The notes: generated by a model from the letters alone, not told the origin. A DNA stretch of 64,000 bases from Alentia gelatinosa (GCA_950022655.1 OX465584.1:55913789-55977788); one strand, 5' to 3'. Positions 22,301-29,624 are shown, counted from the stretch's first letter. Numbers and translations are program-made.

Positions 22301-24083
22301 GTTCTTTATTCATTGTATACCCGAAATTGATAAAAAAAAAAAGGAAAAAAAGATTAAAAGACATAACGCATACAGAACAGTGTTCTATATAAATTTGCGT
22401 TATATGGCGAAACAGTATGTATTTTCAGAATATACAGCATGGGTGTATAATATAATATATACCATGAACCATAGTTGGATATCAAAAAGAGAAATTACTT
22501 ACTTTATCTAGAAGAATTTCTAAACATGTTGTCGAACATATAACTAGAAACAGGTATGATGGCTTTGTAGAATCACAGTGCTTATCTAACATACTGTCAA
22601 TATCCATCTCATTCGATGTGTCTATGGTGTACAGCTCAAACTCTATCCCCGAATCGAAGACTGCTGTTGGAAATGAACCTGCAAGGAAAGGAAGAGGTGA
22701 ATAATGAGAACGAATCAGGGCCCCGTTGAATAAAAAAATGAACGATAAAAAAAGTATCTTACAAGTCTCGTCGGTGGCAAACTGTAGTATTAAAAACTAT
22801 CGCGGAGGTGGACGAACATTGGACGAGAGGATAAAATGACTGATTGTGAGTGGTGTTGAATAAAAAATCGTTTATTTTGAAAGCGTTTATTTATCATTCA
22901 AGTCTCCTCGCGGACGACCACGTTTTCGGCGCCGTAGCCGATGTAAAACTCGTTTTTCATGCACTAAATCCATTCCAAATTAAAAGATATTTTCAACAGT
23001 CTTATCGTCCAGCCTCACTGACGACAATTTTTTATTCATCGGGGCCCTGATCATCTCTAATTGAATATAGGCGCTTATGACCATCAACTTATAAATGAGT
23101 CTGGAATCAAAAGAAACGAGTAAAATACAATGGGAAAACTGACGGCAAATGGCAAATACTTGCCCCGATTCCGTTAGGCAGAAGGGGCTTGAGTAACAAT
23201 AGACAGATTAAATGCCTCTTGGTCTCTTTTTCCTTTATTACACACCTTGAAATATGTAAAAGTGATATTCAGTGCACCCATATACACTAACACCAAACCA
23301 ACCTCCGGATAGCTTTGCTACAAAACTTTTCACAATCATACTAGTGGATTTTACCACCCACCCACCCGAATTAACACATTTAGATTTACAATTTTACAAT
23401 AATTGCATATAATGAAAAAAGGAACAAACGTGTAAAGTCCTGATTCCACCAACACACAAGAAGTAGCGAGATAAGTCACGATTTGGTTGTCTTGTTAAAT
23501 CTTGCTAGGTTTCGAATAATTGGGTGCATATTTGCCGCGATGTGTCTTGAGGTGTCGCAGTTGTGTCGCACCAAAATATACACACAACATCACGAAAAAG
23601 TATACATATCATCACATGCTTTGTATCGCGACAAAGGAGGTACGACATATCGCGAGACTGTAAGATAAAACAAGATATACCAAGATATACCACGGCAAAG
23701 GGGCCATCTATAAAGCACATACGCACTGAGGGGGGGTGGGGGTGAAAAAATTTCGGAACTTTTGGGTATGCTCCTTCTTTGTTCTATTGCGTATAAAATC
23801 GGGATGGGGGTGGGGGGGGGGGGGGGGTTAAAAAATTTCGGAATTTTTGCTTATGTACTTTATGGATGGCCCCAAATCAATCGTTTTGGTGGAACCAGCC
23901 CTTAAGTGTTTAAAGAATAATGTAAGTATTTCAACTCAATATCTTACCATCAGTTAGGACTACCAAGGCATGCCACGTGACATACTGTAGCACAATGGAG
24001 ACGTGGTCACTAAATAGTTCTGTAGTCGCTGCTTGGCTATAACAGTTCCCAGCTAAAGGTTCACTCATATTGCCGTTCATGGT
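10166..24083 (-). CDS. ionotropic glutamate receptor-family subunit, ten exons, N-terminus not located
   Basis: Ligand-gated cation channel subunit expected in the plasma membrane as part of a tetramer. Ten exons on the minus strand (24083-23948, 22678-22503, 21688-21557, 20330-20181, 17684-17581, 17328-17241, 15809-15488, 14987-14770, 12545-12283, 10397-10166) join in phase with GT-AG borders to 1821 nt: 606 residues and a TGA. Order, numbered in this 606-residue part: distal N-terminal domain 1-198, S1 199-312, M1 about 315-335, pore loop about 355-370, M3 about 381-408, S2 about 409-568, M4 about 570-594, tail about 12 residues. Arg277 matches the carboxylate-binding Arg of S1. Asp487 sits at the acidic ligand position of S2, and Cys499/Cys554 match the S2 disulfide. 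The pore has Asn368 at the Q/R/N site, and M3 reads TYSGNLVAL instead of SYTANLAAF. About 200 N-terminal residues are missing compared with usual 850-950-residue receptors. Subclass (epsilon-, delta- or IR-like) is undecided. Confidence 0.93.
10810..10970. repeat. two strong hairpins in a receptor intron
   Basis: About 10814-10880 pairs GATGGTGATGAAAATGATAG with CTATCATTTCCATCACCATC. About 10918-10966 pairs AAAACCCCGCT with AGCGGGGTTTT. The first could be a small foldback element. The second looks like a bacterial terminator but has no such role in this context. Confidence 0.55.
10977..11700. mobile_element. B-related long TIR element(s)
   Basis: Left end ACCCCCACCTACCACGATAGG and right end AATCGTGGTAGGTGGGGGCC are inverted. 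The edges are rich in CACGAT/ATCGTG and the middle is A+T-rich. Another inverted pair starting at about 11590 (CCCACCTACCACGAT) suggests a second, nested copy. No transposase is visible. Confidence 0.6.
11855..12195. mobile_element. piggyBac-like MITE, copy 1
   Basis: Flanked by TTAA at 11851-11854 and 12196-12199. Ends CCCTTTAACTGCAGCA and TGCTGCAGGGAAAGGG are inverted. TTAA duplication with CCCT-type ends is the hallmark of piggyBac. The first 80 bp hold tandem units containing ATGCCTCAAGGCAT. Non-coding, 341 bp, in a receptor intron. Confidence 0.82.
12283..12545 (-). CDS. receptor exon 9 of those found: S2 ligand-binding half
   Basis: Begins GSSRIYSKMWQRI, the family's S-x-x-Y-x-x-M-W helix, and continues AGGYAYMCDVTALT with Asp at the position of GluA2 Glu705 or GluN1 Asp732. 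The Cys in SSCDIRFF is the first Cys of the S2 disulfide, and NMQYALGFQNNSAYR matches the Y-G-I-A-hydrophobic-x-x-x-S strand. A pyrimidine-rich acceptor (TTTTTTTCTCTAG) precedes it. Ends phase 2 at AT|GTAAGT. Confidence 0.96.
12800..13081. mobile_element. family B PIF/Harbinger-like MITE, copy 4
   Basis: 282 bp, flanked by TAA on both sides, ends GGCCTGGCGTCCACC / GGTGGACGCCGGGCC. It lies in the intron between receptor exons 8 and 9. Confidence 0.85.
13777..14020. mobile_element. family U TIR element with poly-C tract
   Basis: Arms ATGGGATTCACAC...GGGATTCATGTACC...CACAGGG and the complement at 13978-14020 enclose about 150 bp with a C run near 13909-13920. Fragments of the same arm occur near 31460-31490 and 56435-56475. 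Confidence 0.7.
14364..14705 (+). mobile_element. family F hairpin element, copy 2
   Basis: Same palindrome and tail as at 4301, here with the apex CCGAGGCGTTTACGCCGAG. Pieces of family I flank it on both sides (14278-14362 and 14710-14745), so it may have inserted into an older family I copy. It lies just downstream of the receptor exon at 14770. Confidence 0.85.
14770..14987 (-). CDS. receptor exon 8 of those found: M3 and start of S2
   Basis: Starts in phase 1 with AVSSPKSGVGR, equivalent to the GCDISPRSLSGR stretch after the pore. M3 follows, with TYSGNLVALLSV at the gate. S2 then begins: ERKPFSTLEELANQDQYMFG is the usual I-x-x-x-x-D-L linker, and VQAGTAYMGILQ is the ligand-binding loop. 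Donor CAG|GTAAGT, phase 0. Confidence 0.96.
15178..15455 (-). mobile_element. family E foldback element, copy 2
   Basis: Hairpin arms TTGGTCAAAGCTGTCGTTCTCC and complement (15178-15300), then TTATCTCACCCC...GGGGTGAGATAA with TTCTAAGCCTATTGG. It makes up more than half of the 500-bp intron between the pore-loop and M3 exons. Confidence 0.75.
15488..15809 (-). CDS. receptor exon 7 of those found: S1 end, M1 and pore loop
   Basis: Contains AAPLSIQVSRDEVMDFSYPF, the S1 signature, with Arg seven residues after the Pro as in all glutamate- or glycine-binding members. Next come M1 (about VWICMVAFIPWVGLLLWYV) and the re-entrant loop ending WITFGATFNQ. The residue at the Q/R/N site is Asn. Acceptor ATTATCTCCAG, donor CAAG|GTATTT, phase 1. 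The ATG shortly before the exon is intronic and not the gene start. Confidence 0.96.
15960..16540. other. unassigned intron sequence
   Basis: A+T-rich with no exon signal found. Part of it (TGTTATTAACTGTTCTTCC to AATAAATGCTGC, 16240-16330) resembles 55550-55650 and may be an old repeat. Confidence 0.35.
16542..16804. repeat. family R TIR element, copy 2 (complete)
   Basis: Left CTTCTCATAAGATCTCACAC and right GTGAGATCTTATGAGAGG are inverted over roughly 35 bp. CCCGCTAGGTGGCATC in the middle resembles a CTCF core. Confidence 0.7.
16850..17215 (+). mobile_element. family D foldback element (D2 type), copy 2
   Basis: The module TTTATCCTACCCCTAATAAA...GGTAGGATAAA is followed by a hairpin with the apex ACTCGGCTACGCCTCG and arms starting ACTCGAGTTAGACTTG. 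It contains CCATAGACTTAACAT, a variant of the shared motif. It lies just 3' of receptor exon 6. Confidence 0.8.
17241..17328 (-). CDS. receptor exon 6 of those found: S1 ligand-binding half
   Basis: Gives YTLVLPPDGQWGAY, then NGTWTGLVNQLAYK, matching the family pattern YTI..VPDGKYG....WNGMVGEL. INGT is a possible glycosylation site. The 252-bp intron before it is the only short one and the only one in which I see no repeat. The donor is AAG|GTGAGA, phase 0. Confidence 0.94.
17581..17684 (-). CDS. receptor exon 5 of those found: S1 ligand-binding half
   Basis: Begins WGPFMSR, the counterpart of the EPPFVM segment at the start of S1, and continues YRGFCMEILKAVAERMNF, which matches the conserved Gly-aromatic-Cys-Val-Asp-Leu-Leu helix of the family. 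Phase 0 at the start, phase 2 at the end (AC|GTGAGT). The acceptor is CATCTTGCAG. The intron from the previous exon is about 2.5 kb and repeat-filled. Confidence 0.93.
17760..18470 (+). other. possible solo LTR or promoter-like block in a receptor intron
   Basis: GC-richer than its surroundings, with GGGTATATAAGGAAGC near 17927 followed at about 30 bp by CTCACAGCTCACTT. This resembles a TATA box and transcription start, on the strand opposite to the receptor. I cannot define TG...CA ends or a target duplication. The open frame at 18196-18408 is A+T-rich and unconvincing. Confidence 0.28.
18757..19068. mobile_element. family J TIR element, copy 1
   Basis: 312 bp with ends CTGGGACCTGTTTCAGTAG and CTACTGAAACAGGTCCCAG. 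A partial further copy follows directly to about 19130. The copy at 36908-37219 has exactly the same length; that at 62313-62644 has a 20-bp internal duplication. Confidence 0.8.
19812..19995. repeat. dispersed repeat shared with 23388-23575
   Basis: TTGCATATAATGA, TGATTCCACCAACACAC, TTGCTAGGTTTCGAATAAT and ATGTGTCTTGAGGTGTC occur in the same order at 23388-23575. The segment is rich in CGCGA and TCGC. Ends not defined. Confidence 0.6.
20181..20330 (-). CDS. receptor exon 4 of those found: end of amino-terminal domain and entry to S1
   Basis: Fifty codons, phase 0 at both ends; acceptor TTTCTGCAACAG, donor ACG|GTACGT. MWDSSGRRV followed by GLNGRHFIVATNT is the usual hinge of iGluRs: a Trp and Gly-rich strand, then the first S1 strand that leads to the Pro-Phe of the next exon. 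GNGT is a possible glycosylation site. The preceding exon joins it directly, so the amino-terminal domain is shorter here than in AMPA or kainate receptors, unless an exon between 20.3 and 21.5 kb was missed. Confidence 0.87.
20382..20560. repeat. family L element, truncated
   Basis: Starts TAAAGGCATATCGGACAATTT like the longer copy at 41803 and follows it for about 170 bp (GGGGTCACC...CTAGTTTT-type stretch), then stops without the right terminus. Confidence 0.65.
20741..20946. mobile_element. family Y TIR element, copy 1
   Basis: GGGTGTTCCACTGGACCGA and TCGGCCCGGTGGAGCACCC form the ends; the inside is A+T-rich with TTATTATTATCAG. The inverted copy at about 32148-32352 covers the same 200 bp. 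Confidence 0.72.
20984..21133. repeat. 10-bp minisatellite, about 15 units
   Basis: Fifteen consecutive units of GTCGGCCACC with only a few single-base changes (GTCGACCACC, GTCGGCCATC, GTCGGCCACT). A 10-bp period rotates through all frames, so all six are open. The open frames across it are therefore not genes. It lies in a receptor intron. Confidence 0.97.
21264..21530 (-). repeat. family K element, copy 1
   Basis: Ends CTTCATGAACTAACAATGGC then TCTGTCCCCTATATAG, and carries CAGAACCTGTATTCTGAC and CCATCCCAGAGCAGGATGA-type blocks also seen at 50046, 62925 and 63640. Confidence 0.7.
21557..21688 (-). CDS. receptor exon 3 of those found: amino-terminal domain
   Basis: Forty-four codons, phase 0 at both ends; the acceptor is CTCTTACCAG and the donor AAC|GTAAGT. 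The sequence YRHRWLLLTDD matches the iGluR pattern of a Trp before a short strand ending in acidic residues, and VNIT is a possible N-glycosylation site. A family I MITE starts about 60 bp upstream of the acceptor, so the branch point must lie close to or inside that insertion. An alternative acceptor 27 bp upstream would add nine residues in frame. Confidence 0.82.
21750..21950. mobile_element. family I TIR element, copy 1
   Basis: GGCCTGTTTCCATTGGCAGAC and the inverted GGTGACCAATGGAAAC bracket two inner inverted arms (AATAGCCCATTTACATT / AATGTAAATGGGCTTTTA) around the block TCCGTCGGTGGTGC. Other copies at 29127, 29450, 30735 and 47876. It is close to the acceptor of receptor exon 3. Confidence 0.78.
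22051..22069. repeat. short ATACG microsatellite
   Basis: ATACG repeated about four times. Small but clean. Confidence 0.8.
22190..22450 (+). mobile_element. family F hairpin element, copy 3 (degenerate)
   Basis: GACCTCACCATGCTGTACAAG and CGTAGAAGCATGGTC arms are recognisable, but the centre of the hairpin is shortened (GGCTAATACGAACC). The tail keeps GCGAAACAGTATGT. Confidence 0.7.
22503..22678 (-). CDS. receptor exon 2 of those found: amino-terminal domain
   Basis: A strong pyrimidine tract (CTCTTCCTTTCCTTGCAG) precedes the exon, and the donor is AAA|GTAAGT. It gives 58 codons after a split Gly. Only one of the three frames is open, and that is the one fixed by the neighbouring exons. The segment SYLFLVICSTTCLEILLDK fits the strand-helix after the inter-lobe crossover of the domain. 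Confidence 0.85.
22716..23049. mobile_element. family W TIR element (CAGGG ends)
   Basis: 334 bp, ends CAGGGCCCCGTTGAATAAAA and TTTTATTCATCGGGGCCCTG. CAGGG termini are often seen in hAT elements, but I do not see an 8-bp duplication, so the class is open. Non-coding, in a receptor intron. Confidence 0.72.
23388..23575. repeat. dispersed repeat shared with 19812-19995
   Basis: Second copy of the segment described at 19812, in the same orientation, about 80% alike by eye. Confidence 0.6.
23700..23873. mobile_element. family X short TIR element with G tracts
   Basis: GGGGCCATCTATAAAGCACAT at the left is inverted in ATGTACTTTATGGATGGCCCC at the right. Inside, GGGGGTGGGGGTGAAAAAATTTCGGAA is present twice in variant form, the second with a G run of about 20. 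Confidence 0.75.
23948..24083 (-). CDS. receptor exon 1 of those found: amino-terminal domain
   Basis: Residues 1-45 plus the first base of a split Gly codon. The acceptor is TATTTTCTAG and the donor is G|GTAAGA. The end of the translation (IVLQYVTWHALVVLTD) has the form of the first-lobe strand of a periplasmic-binding-like amino-terminal domain, where iGluRs have a conserved Trp before a hydrophobic strand. It starts in phase 0, so at least one more coding exon lies upstream at higher coordinates. Confidence 0.82.
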
Positions 24084-24410
24084 CTAGAAAATACAGTGAG
24101 CATATTGATTTATAGGTGAAATATACGATATATATGTCTCATTTTCCTAAGGAGATTACACTCTGATTGCCAGGATTTATGCAATCCAATCGCCAATAAT
24201 ACCAAAAATAATAAAACCTAACAAAGAAAATAATGGTTGAGAGTATACCCACCATAAATGAATTGATAGATTGATTTTACCTGCTAATGGAAAATATGTA
24301 GTAGAAATACTTGTAGGCCCCCCACCCCCACGGCGCATTGACATATCACTGTTTTGATTTGAGTTCAACACTGTATAATTACTGACTAAATCATTTAGGT
24401 GAACGACAAG

Positions 24411-24690
24411 TATTTATATAGAACGTCCTGACCATGCTGTGCAATTCACAGAACGAGATGGTAATTTACGGTTTGTACGGACCGAGGCATTTATGCCGAG
24501 TTCCGTACAAACCGTAAATTATCATAAAAAAAATCATTAATTTAATTTTTAACAACCGATATGTTAATAAACGTGTATGGCAAGGTGGTCCGTATTTTAG
24601 TGTTCGGACCAGCGGTCCGTACAGTATTTTTACGTCATATGCCAAAACGGTGCGTATTTACATACGGCATGGGTATATAGTAAATGTTGT
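24411..24690 (+). mobile_element. family F hairpin element, copy 4
   Basis: Left arm and apex as in copy 1. The right arm is cut short after CGTAAATTATCAT, and the tail with GGTCCGTATTTTAGTG resumes after an A run. Confidence 0.8.
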
Positions 24691-24699
24691 TGTTTATGA

Positions 24700-25200
24700 T
24701 GTGACACCAAAGGAAACCCGAAGAAAACCAGCTATTGTATAATACTAAGCTGACGGGTCTCCTAGTATTGACTCCTGGGCGTATCTACAATAGCGCTGTA
24801 ATATATGAAATGATCGTCAAAGAAGAGAGAATCAATAAAAACCTGATAAAAAATACATATTGCGACCACAGCACGAAGATTGACGTATGTTTAGTTTCTG
24901 CGTATAAATCTCTCCTCGGGCGTAAATAAGGTGGTCCTATTTGGCGTCGTATTTACGCCTGCTTATGTACACGTAGATGCCAGTCCCAAGCTAGTGAGAC
25001 CAGTTGGAGATATATATATATATACATATTTACACCACTGTTCGAATATTCCAATCTCTTCACCTTGGGGACCCCACTCTTGTTTTCATTTGATTTGCCA
25101 CTAATCATCCAAGTCTGTGTTATATGGAAAATCCAATTATATATTACCAATCTTAACCATAAAACCTTTCTACAATGCGCAACCTGGTAACCTCGTAACA
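24700..25200. other. unassigned sequence
   Basis: No gene or repeat boundary recognised. A (TA)n tract of about 14 bp lies near 25010. Confidence 0.3.
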
Positions 25201-25202
25201 CC

Positions 25203-25490
25203 GTTTATCCTACCCCTAATAAAAAACGCCATAGGCTTAACATGGGATTTGTTTATGTCACGGGTAGTGACATAAAGTGTTGTTTATGCCACTACTTTCT
25301 GATACTGAAAAAATATGGAAACGGGGTAGGATAAAATCTAGACGCCACTCATTTGAGTTTGAGCTTATTTATGCCACACATTTTGCTCCATAATGTCACT
25401 CGTCTTGGACTCGTGAAATTATGGAGCCAACAAAATGCGTGGCATAAATAAACTCAGACTCAAACTCGTGACGTCTCTTGATAGTATGTA
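25203..25490 (+). mobile_element. family D foldback element (D1 type), copy 1
   Basis: TTTATCCTACCCCTAATAAA...GGGGTAGGATAAA encloses about 130 bp with CCATAGGCTTAACATGGG. Then comes a hairpin (25345-25480) with the apex CACTCGTCTTGGACTCGTG. Almost the same sequence is at 33319-33605. Confidence 0.88.
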
Positions 25491-25494
25491 TTAG

Positions 25495-26710
25495 AAAGAT
25501 GTGAACACCATATAAAGACGTCTTAAATACAACATTTCCACTTTCTAGTATGTTATCCAGACACACTGGCGTCAAACTCTGACTGGTTCTACATGAAAAT
25601 GTTAATATCTTGTCGCGTATATTTACATGTCTTAAAATGTAAATAAACGTGGACCCCAAGTCATACTGTTATCAAATCTGTCATATCTCTGTTTACATAC
25701 ATTTTAAGCCACACTCACACTAGCCTTAAATCCGATAATATGTGATCGAATATCAACAGAAAGGTAGAAAATGCAGTGTCTGAATAAAGTTAAATTTAAA
25801 ACTTTGAGGCATAATACTTTGAAATATGAATGCTCACCTATGTACCATGGACTCAATCTGTGAGATGCTCTCCCGCCTGACGTCCAAGTACAACTGCTAG
25901 CTTTGAAAAAGCAGTCCTATATATAAGCAGGGGTCTGTTGAATAATTTATGCCTACGAAAGCATAGGGTACAAGGAGACCTTGAGCGAGGGTTCTCGCTT
26001 GATAATATAAAGCTCGTTCGCTAAGACAGTCATAGCCGGTGGAAGTGTTAAATAAAGTTGACTCACATCGTTCCTGGGTTTTTTTAGTGTACAGAAGAGG
26101 ATTCTCATTTACGAGCCTAAACCAGCGTTTACATTAGACGACTGAGTATGTGGTGACTGTAGATCGTCAAGCCAGTGGTGGTAATGTCCACCTTAAAAGT
26201 CGTCGACCTCAGAATGTACCAGAGCATTTACACTGGCGACTTAAAGTTTTCACAGAATTGCTGCCTGTGTAGATGACTAATTCAAGGCCGCTTGAAATTT
26301 TCGCGGGCGTCAGAACGACCAATATTCGTGAGGTGGCGACAAATTGTACCTCGGAGGGACCCACAATCGCATGCGTTAAATTTCAAACGTGTCTGAAACT
26401 TGTCCTGCAATTCTGTTCCTAGACCCCTGTACCCCCCGTGGAGAGGGTCGTTGGCCACCTGATTTGGTCACGTGTTGTCAACAGCAACACTGCCATGTGC
26501 CACAACACAAACACAACACAACAAATACTCTATGTTTGTCTTATTTTCTTCAAATGCTATAAAGGCAATGGTGGAATATCCTACACTGATTTGGATAATA
26601 TTAAGTCATTACTCATAGGCATTTAAGTTCTCACTCTGACTATAAGATTTTATAAGAGAAAAATATAAGGTTTTGCACTTATACAACCATAAAACGTGCT
26701 TTGATGTCTC
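25495..26710. other. unassigned sequence
   Basis: Nothing identified. GTCTGTTGAATAATTTATGCC at 25930 recalls 13150 and might be the edge of an old repeat. Around 26130-26300 several GTCGTC/GACGAC motifs occur. Confidence 0.3.

Positions 26711-26712
<2 letters not shown>

Positions 26713-26774
<62 letters not shown>
26713..26774. repeat. (TA)n microsatellite
   Basis: About 62 bp of uninterrupted TA. Directly to its right (26776-26815) is the inverted right end of a family C element (CGATTCAGGGTTGAGCGATT), which the microsatellite appears to truncate. Confidence 0.97.
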
Positions 26775-26777
<3 letters not shown>

Positions 26778-27149
26778 GATTCAGGGTTGAGCGATTAGTT
26801 TGCAAATCGTATAGGAGTGATCCACGATACAATTACTGGAAGGAGCATTTCTCGGCGACTAGGGGAGGGGAATTTATTGCAGGGAAAAATCGCACAGTGG
26901 ACCAGAAAACGTGTGCGATTCTTGTACCGCCTCCCACTGAGTACACCCCACTGTGGAGGTCGACGACCTGTGCGATAAACTGTCCCTCCCTGCGATTTGG
27001 GGAATTACAATATCGCAGGGAGATATATCGCCCAGTGGGTTCAGGCCTTAAACGCTGGGTAAGATATTCAACAGGCCCAGGACTATGACTGTGACAAAAA
27101 AACTCCCCAACTTTGCCTCCCCACCCAAACCCACCCCCGACGCATTTTA

Positions 27150-27456
27150 AGCCCAATGCCCATCTACCGATTTCGGAACATTCATGTACCTTTGTCGGCG
27201 ACAAACGGACGGTAATTTGTCTCACCCAAAGCATCCTAACGGAGTCGGCCGTAGTCGGTAGATGTAGGACAGCTAGGCAAGGGTGAGCCACCGATTAGTA
27301 GACCGATTTGCTTAGGACTAATATCCAGCACCCCATCTCCTCAAAGTCCGCTGGTAGAGCGAAGAGTTACATAATTTGCCTGCGACAAGTTCACCGACTC
27401 CTATACGATTTGGGAACTAAACGCTCAACCCTGAATCGGTAGATGGGCATCAGGCT
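27150..27456. mobile_element. family C TIR element, copy 2
   Basis: AGCCCAATGCCCATCTACCG to GGTAGATGGGCATCAGGCT, with TTA on each side (27147-27149, 27457-27459). Contains GTACCTTTGTCGGCGACAAA. 3-bp TTA duplication suggests PIF/Harbinger-like origin. Confidence 0.82.
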
Positions 27457-27459
27457 TTA

Positions 27460-27840
27460 AGTCCAATGCACATCTACCGATTTCGGAAAATTGATATACC
27501 TTTGTCGGCGACAAAGGTAAGATGCCTCAGTTGAGGCATCCTAATGGAGTCGGCCCTTTTCAGTAGATGTGGGGCGGCTATAGGCAAGGGTCAGCCAATG
27601 ATTATTGAATCCCCCTTTCTTCAGATGTTCTTTTGTCACTAACGAGTTGTCAGTCGATGTTCCTAAATCAATCGCCAAATGTACAACATGTTCAACATGT
27701 TGATAAATTCAGTCGGCGAAAACGGAACATTGGCAGGTGGCCGACACGGGTTACGTAATTTGCCTGCGACAAGTTAACCGACACCTATACGATTTGGGAA
27801 CTAATCGTTTAACCCGAAATCGGTAGGTGTGCATTGGACT
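27460..27840. mobile_element. family C TIR element, copy 3, abutting copy 2
   Basis: AGTCCAATGCACATCTACCG to GGTAGGTGTGCATTGGACT. Only TTA separates it from copy 2, and TAA follows at the right. Confidence 0.82.
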
Positions 27841-27844
27841 TAAT

Positions 27845-28418
27845 TCCATATCCAGTATGTAATCAAATATAGCTCAATTTACCAAATACAAAGTACGAGC
27901 CTAAATTATTCAATATGTCCCTGGGTCGTGTAGTGTTAAGTCTCACATACTAAAGGGCATGTCCCTTGTCTTTTTTGCCTCCGGAAATATAAATTTGTAA
28001 GTGGTTCCGTTTTGATTCCCTATCCTCATTTCTTTAGGCCAACCTGTGCTATGCCATGAACAAATACTTTCCAGCGCCATATTGATCGATTACACCAAAT
28101 CGAGAACCAATTATAGTGTAGCACGCGGTAGATGTATGTAGCACATGTTGCACAGACCATACGTTCCCACCCCTCTACAACCAGGCATATTAACATTGTC
28201 CACCTACGCGCGATACTCTCACGTACAGGTTCTGTAGGGTATCTGAGGGTCAACACAAACTATGTAGACATTGGGAGAATTGAATCCCACCCAGACAAAT
28301 AGTTCTGCCCTTGGGTAGTATGGAAAGTACCCGTACATTTGTGCCTCGATCAATGTTGCTGTAGTTAGTCAATCGCTGATTGAATATTAGTGTACTTTTT
28401 GTTTTTTATTGCTCTTAC
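27845..28418. other. unassigned sequence
   Basis: A 76-codon minus-strand frame (28026-28256) is rich in Trp and Arg but matches no domain I know and lacks exon borders. Treated as non-coding. Confidence 0.3.
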
Positions 28419-28525
28419 CTCACCACAAGAGTAGTTAGGTCTATCCGCGATACATCTAGGTTCGATATCAAGTGTCAGAACCAGGTCAGCGACATTATAT
28501 AAATGTGAAAGTTGGGTTTTTTCGG
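28419..28525 (-). CDS. weak candidate for an upstream receptor exon
   Basis: A good donor (GAG|GTAAGAGC) follows an open stretch that ends ADRPNYSCGE in phase 0, the phase needed to join the exon at 24083. It reads like extracellular sequence (VADLVLTLDIEPRCIADR). No convincing acceptor lies upstream: the sequence there is A-rich on the minus strand. It may be chance. The left limit given is only the last in-frame open position. Confidence 0.22.
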
Positions 28526-28794
28526 TTCTTTTTCAAATAATTTTTTTTTTTATTTTTTTTTTTATTACGACCAGTTCTGTCTAATGCGACAGATCTTCCA
28601 CTGGAATTCTACTGACAGATCCTAGGAAAGGCCAGTTCTTCCATTTGACATAACAAGAGGCAACTTCCTTTACAAGTAGTATGCTCCAGGAGCCAACCGT
28701 AATGGCGCAATCCCATCACCAAACAGTTATATACACAAAAAAACCCAAAAAAACCTACATATCATTCTATCTATCCTTTTATCTTAAGGGCCCT

Positions 28795-28995
28795 TTGGTG
28801 CACCCATCTCATAAGATCTAAAACTCTCTAAGTTGTATTCTGTACTCCCACTACGCTCTATAGGAGAAGAATTCTTAACGATCTAGGCTTAGAGCCTTGA
28901 GAATCCACTGGCCTGCTTCCCGTGCTAAAGAAGTACATCAATGCAACCCAAAGATCCCTATAATCTCAATGCGGGAATACGGTGAACGGACATGT
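28795..28995. repeat. family R element, copy 3
   Basis: CATCTCATAAGATC, then GAGAAGAATTCTTAACGA and GCCTTGAGAATCCACTGGC as in the copy at 5488. The right terminus is changed. Confidence 0.65.
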
Positions 28996-29099
28996 ACAGA
29001 AATGGTCACTGATTATTTGTGCATACATTATGAAATGAGGCCACCATCAACATACTTGATCAACAATTAACAGAATCAAAATTCTGTTGGTATGGAAAT

Positions 29100-29620
29100 A
29101 TGAAATGCGGTGAAAACAAAAAAAAAAGGAAAAAGGCCATTTTCCATTGGCCGATTATTCGCCACCGAGTTGCAGTTGGCCATCACTAATAATTTTCTTG
29201 GTATACCAACGCCAAATCGGTGAATGGAAACGAGACATGCAAAGAAATGCTCACCGATTAATTGTACATAGACTATGTAAGAAGGCCACCACTGATGGGC
29301 TATCACACAGATGAGACTCAAGGTTTCAACATGAACATTAAATCGGTATGGTATATATATGTAGACGCGGCATAGACTTCCTACACAAACCACTCTGAGG
29401 TAAGCATGGGTTGGAAACGCCGTGTTGTGGCGTGGTGCCTCTCGTCCAGTCCTGTAAAGGCCCGTTTCCATTGGCTGATTTCCCGTCACAGATTTACAGT
29501 CAGGAACCACCGACAGAATTTTCTATACCGATGCACAGTCAGTGGCACCACCGACAGACTTTCTGTCTAACTCAAAAAGTCTGAGCAATCTTCGTCGGCC
29601 AATGGAAACAGGCCTTAAGG
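29100..29620. mobile_element. cluster of family I elements
   Basis: Two incomplete copies: 29127-29260 and about 29450-29620. Both have GGCCCGTTTCCATTGGC-type ends and the inner ACAGTCAG..CACCACCGACAG block. A segment with a TATA-like GTATATATATG lies between them. Confidence 0.6.
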
Positions 29621-29624
29621 TAGT

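Noticed and set aside
25841..25925. Short minus-strand exon candidate ending at an ATAG|GTGAGC donor
   Set aside because: The open frame ends in phase 1, but the next receptor exon needs phase 0, and the sequence does not resemble the domain.
26833..27291. 152-codon minus-strand frame
   Set aside because: Covers a family C TIR element and its flank; no domain, and other copies of the element carry stops in this frame.
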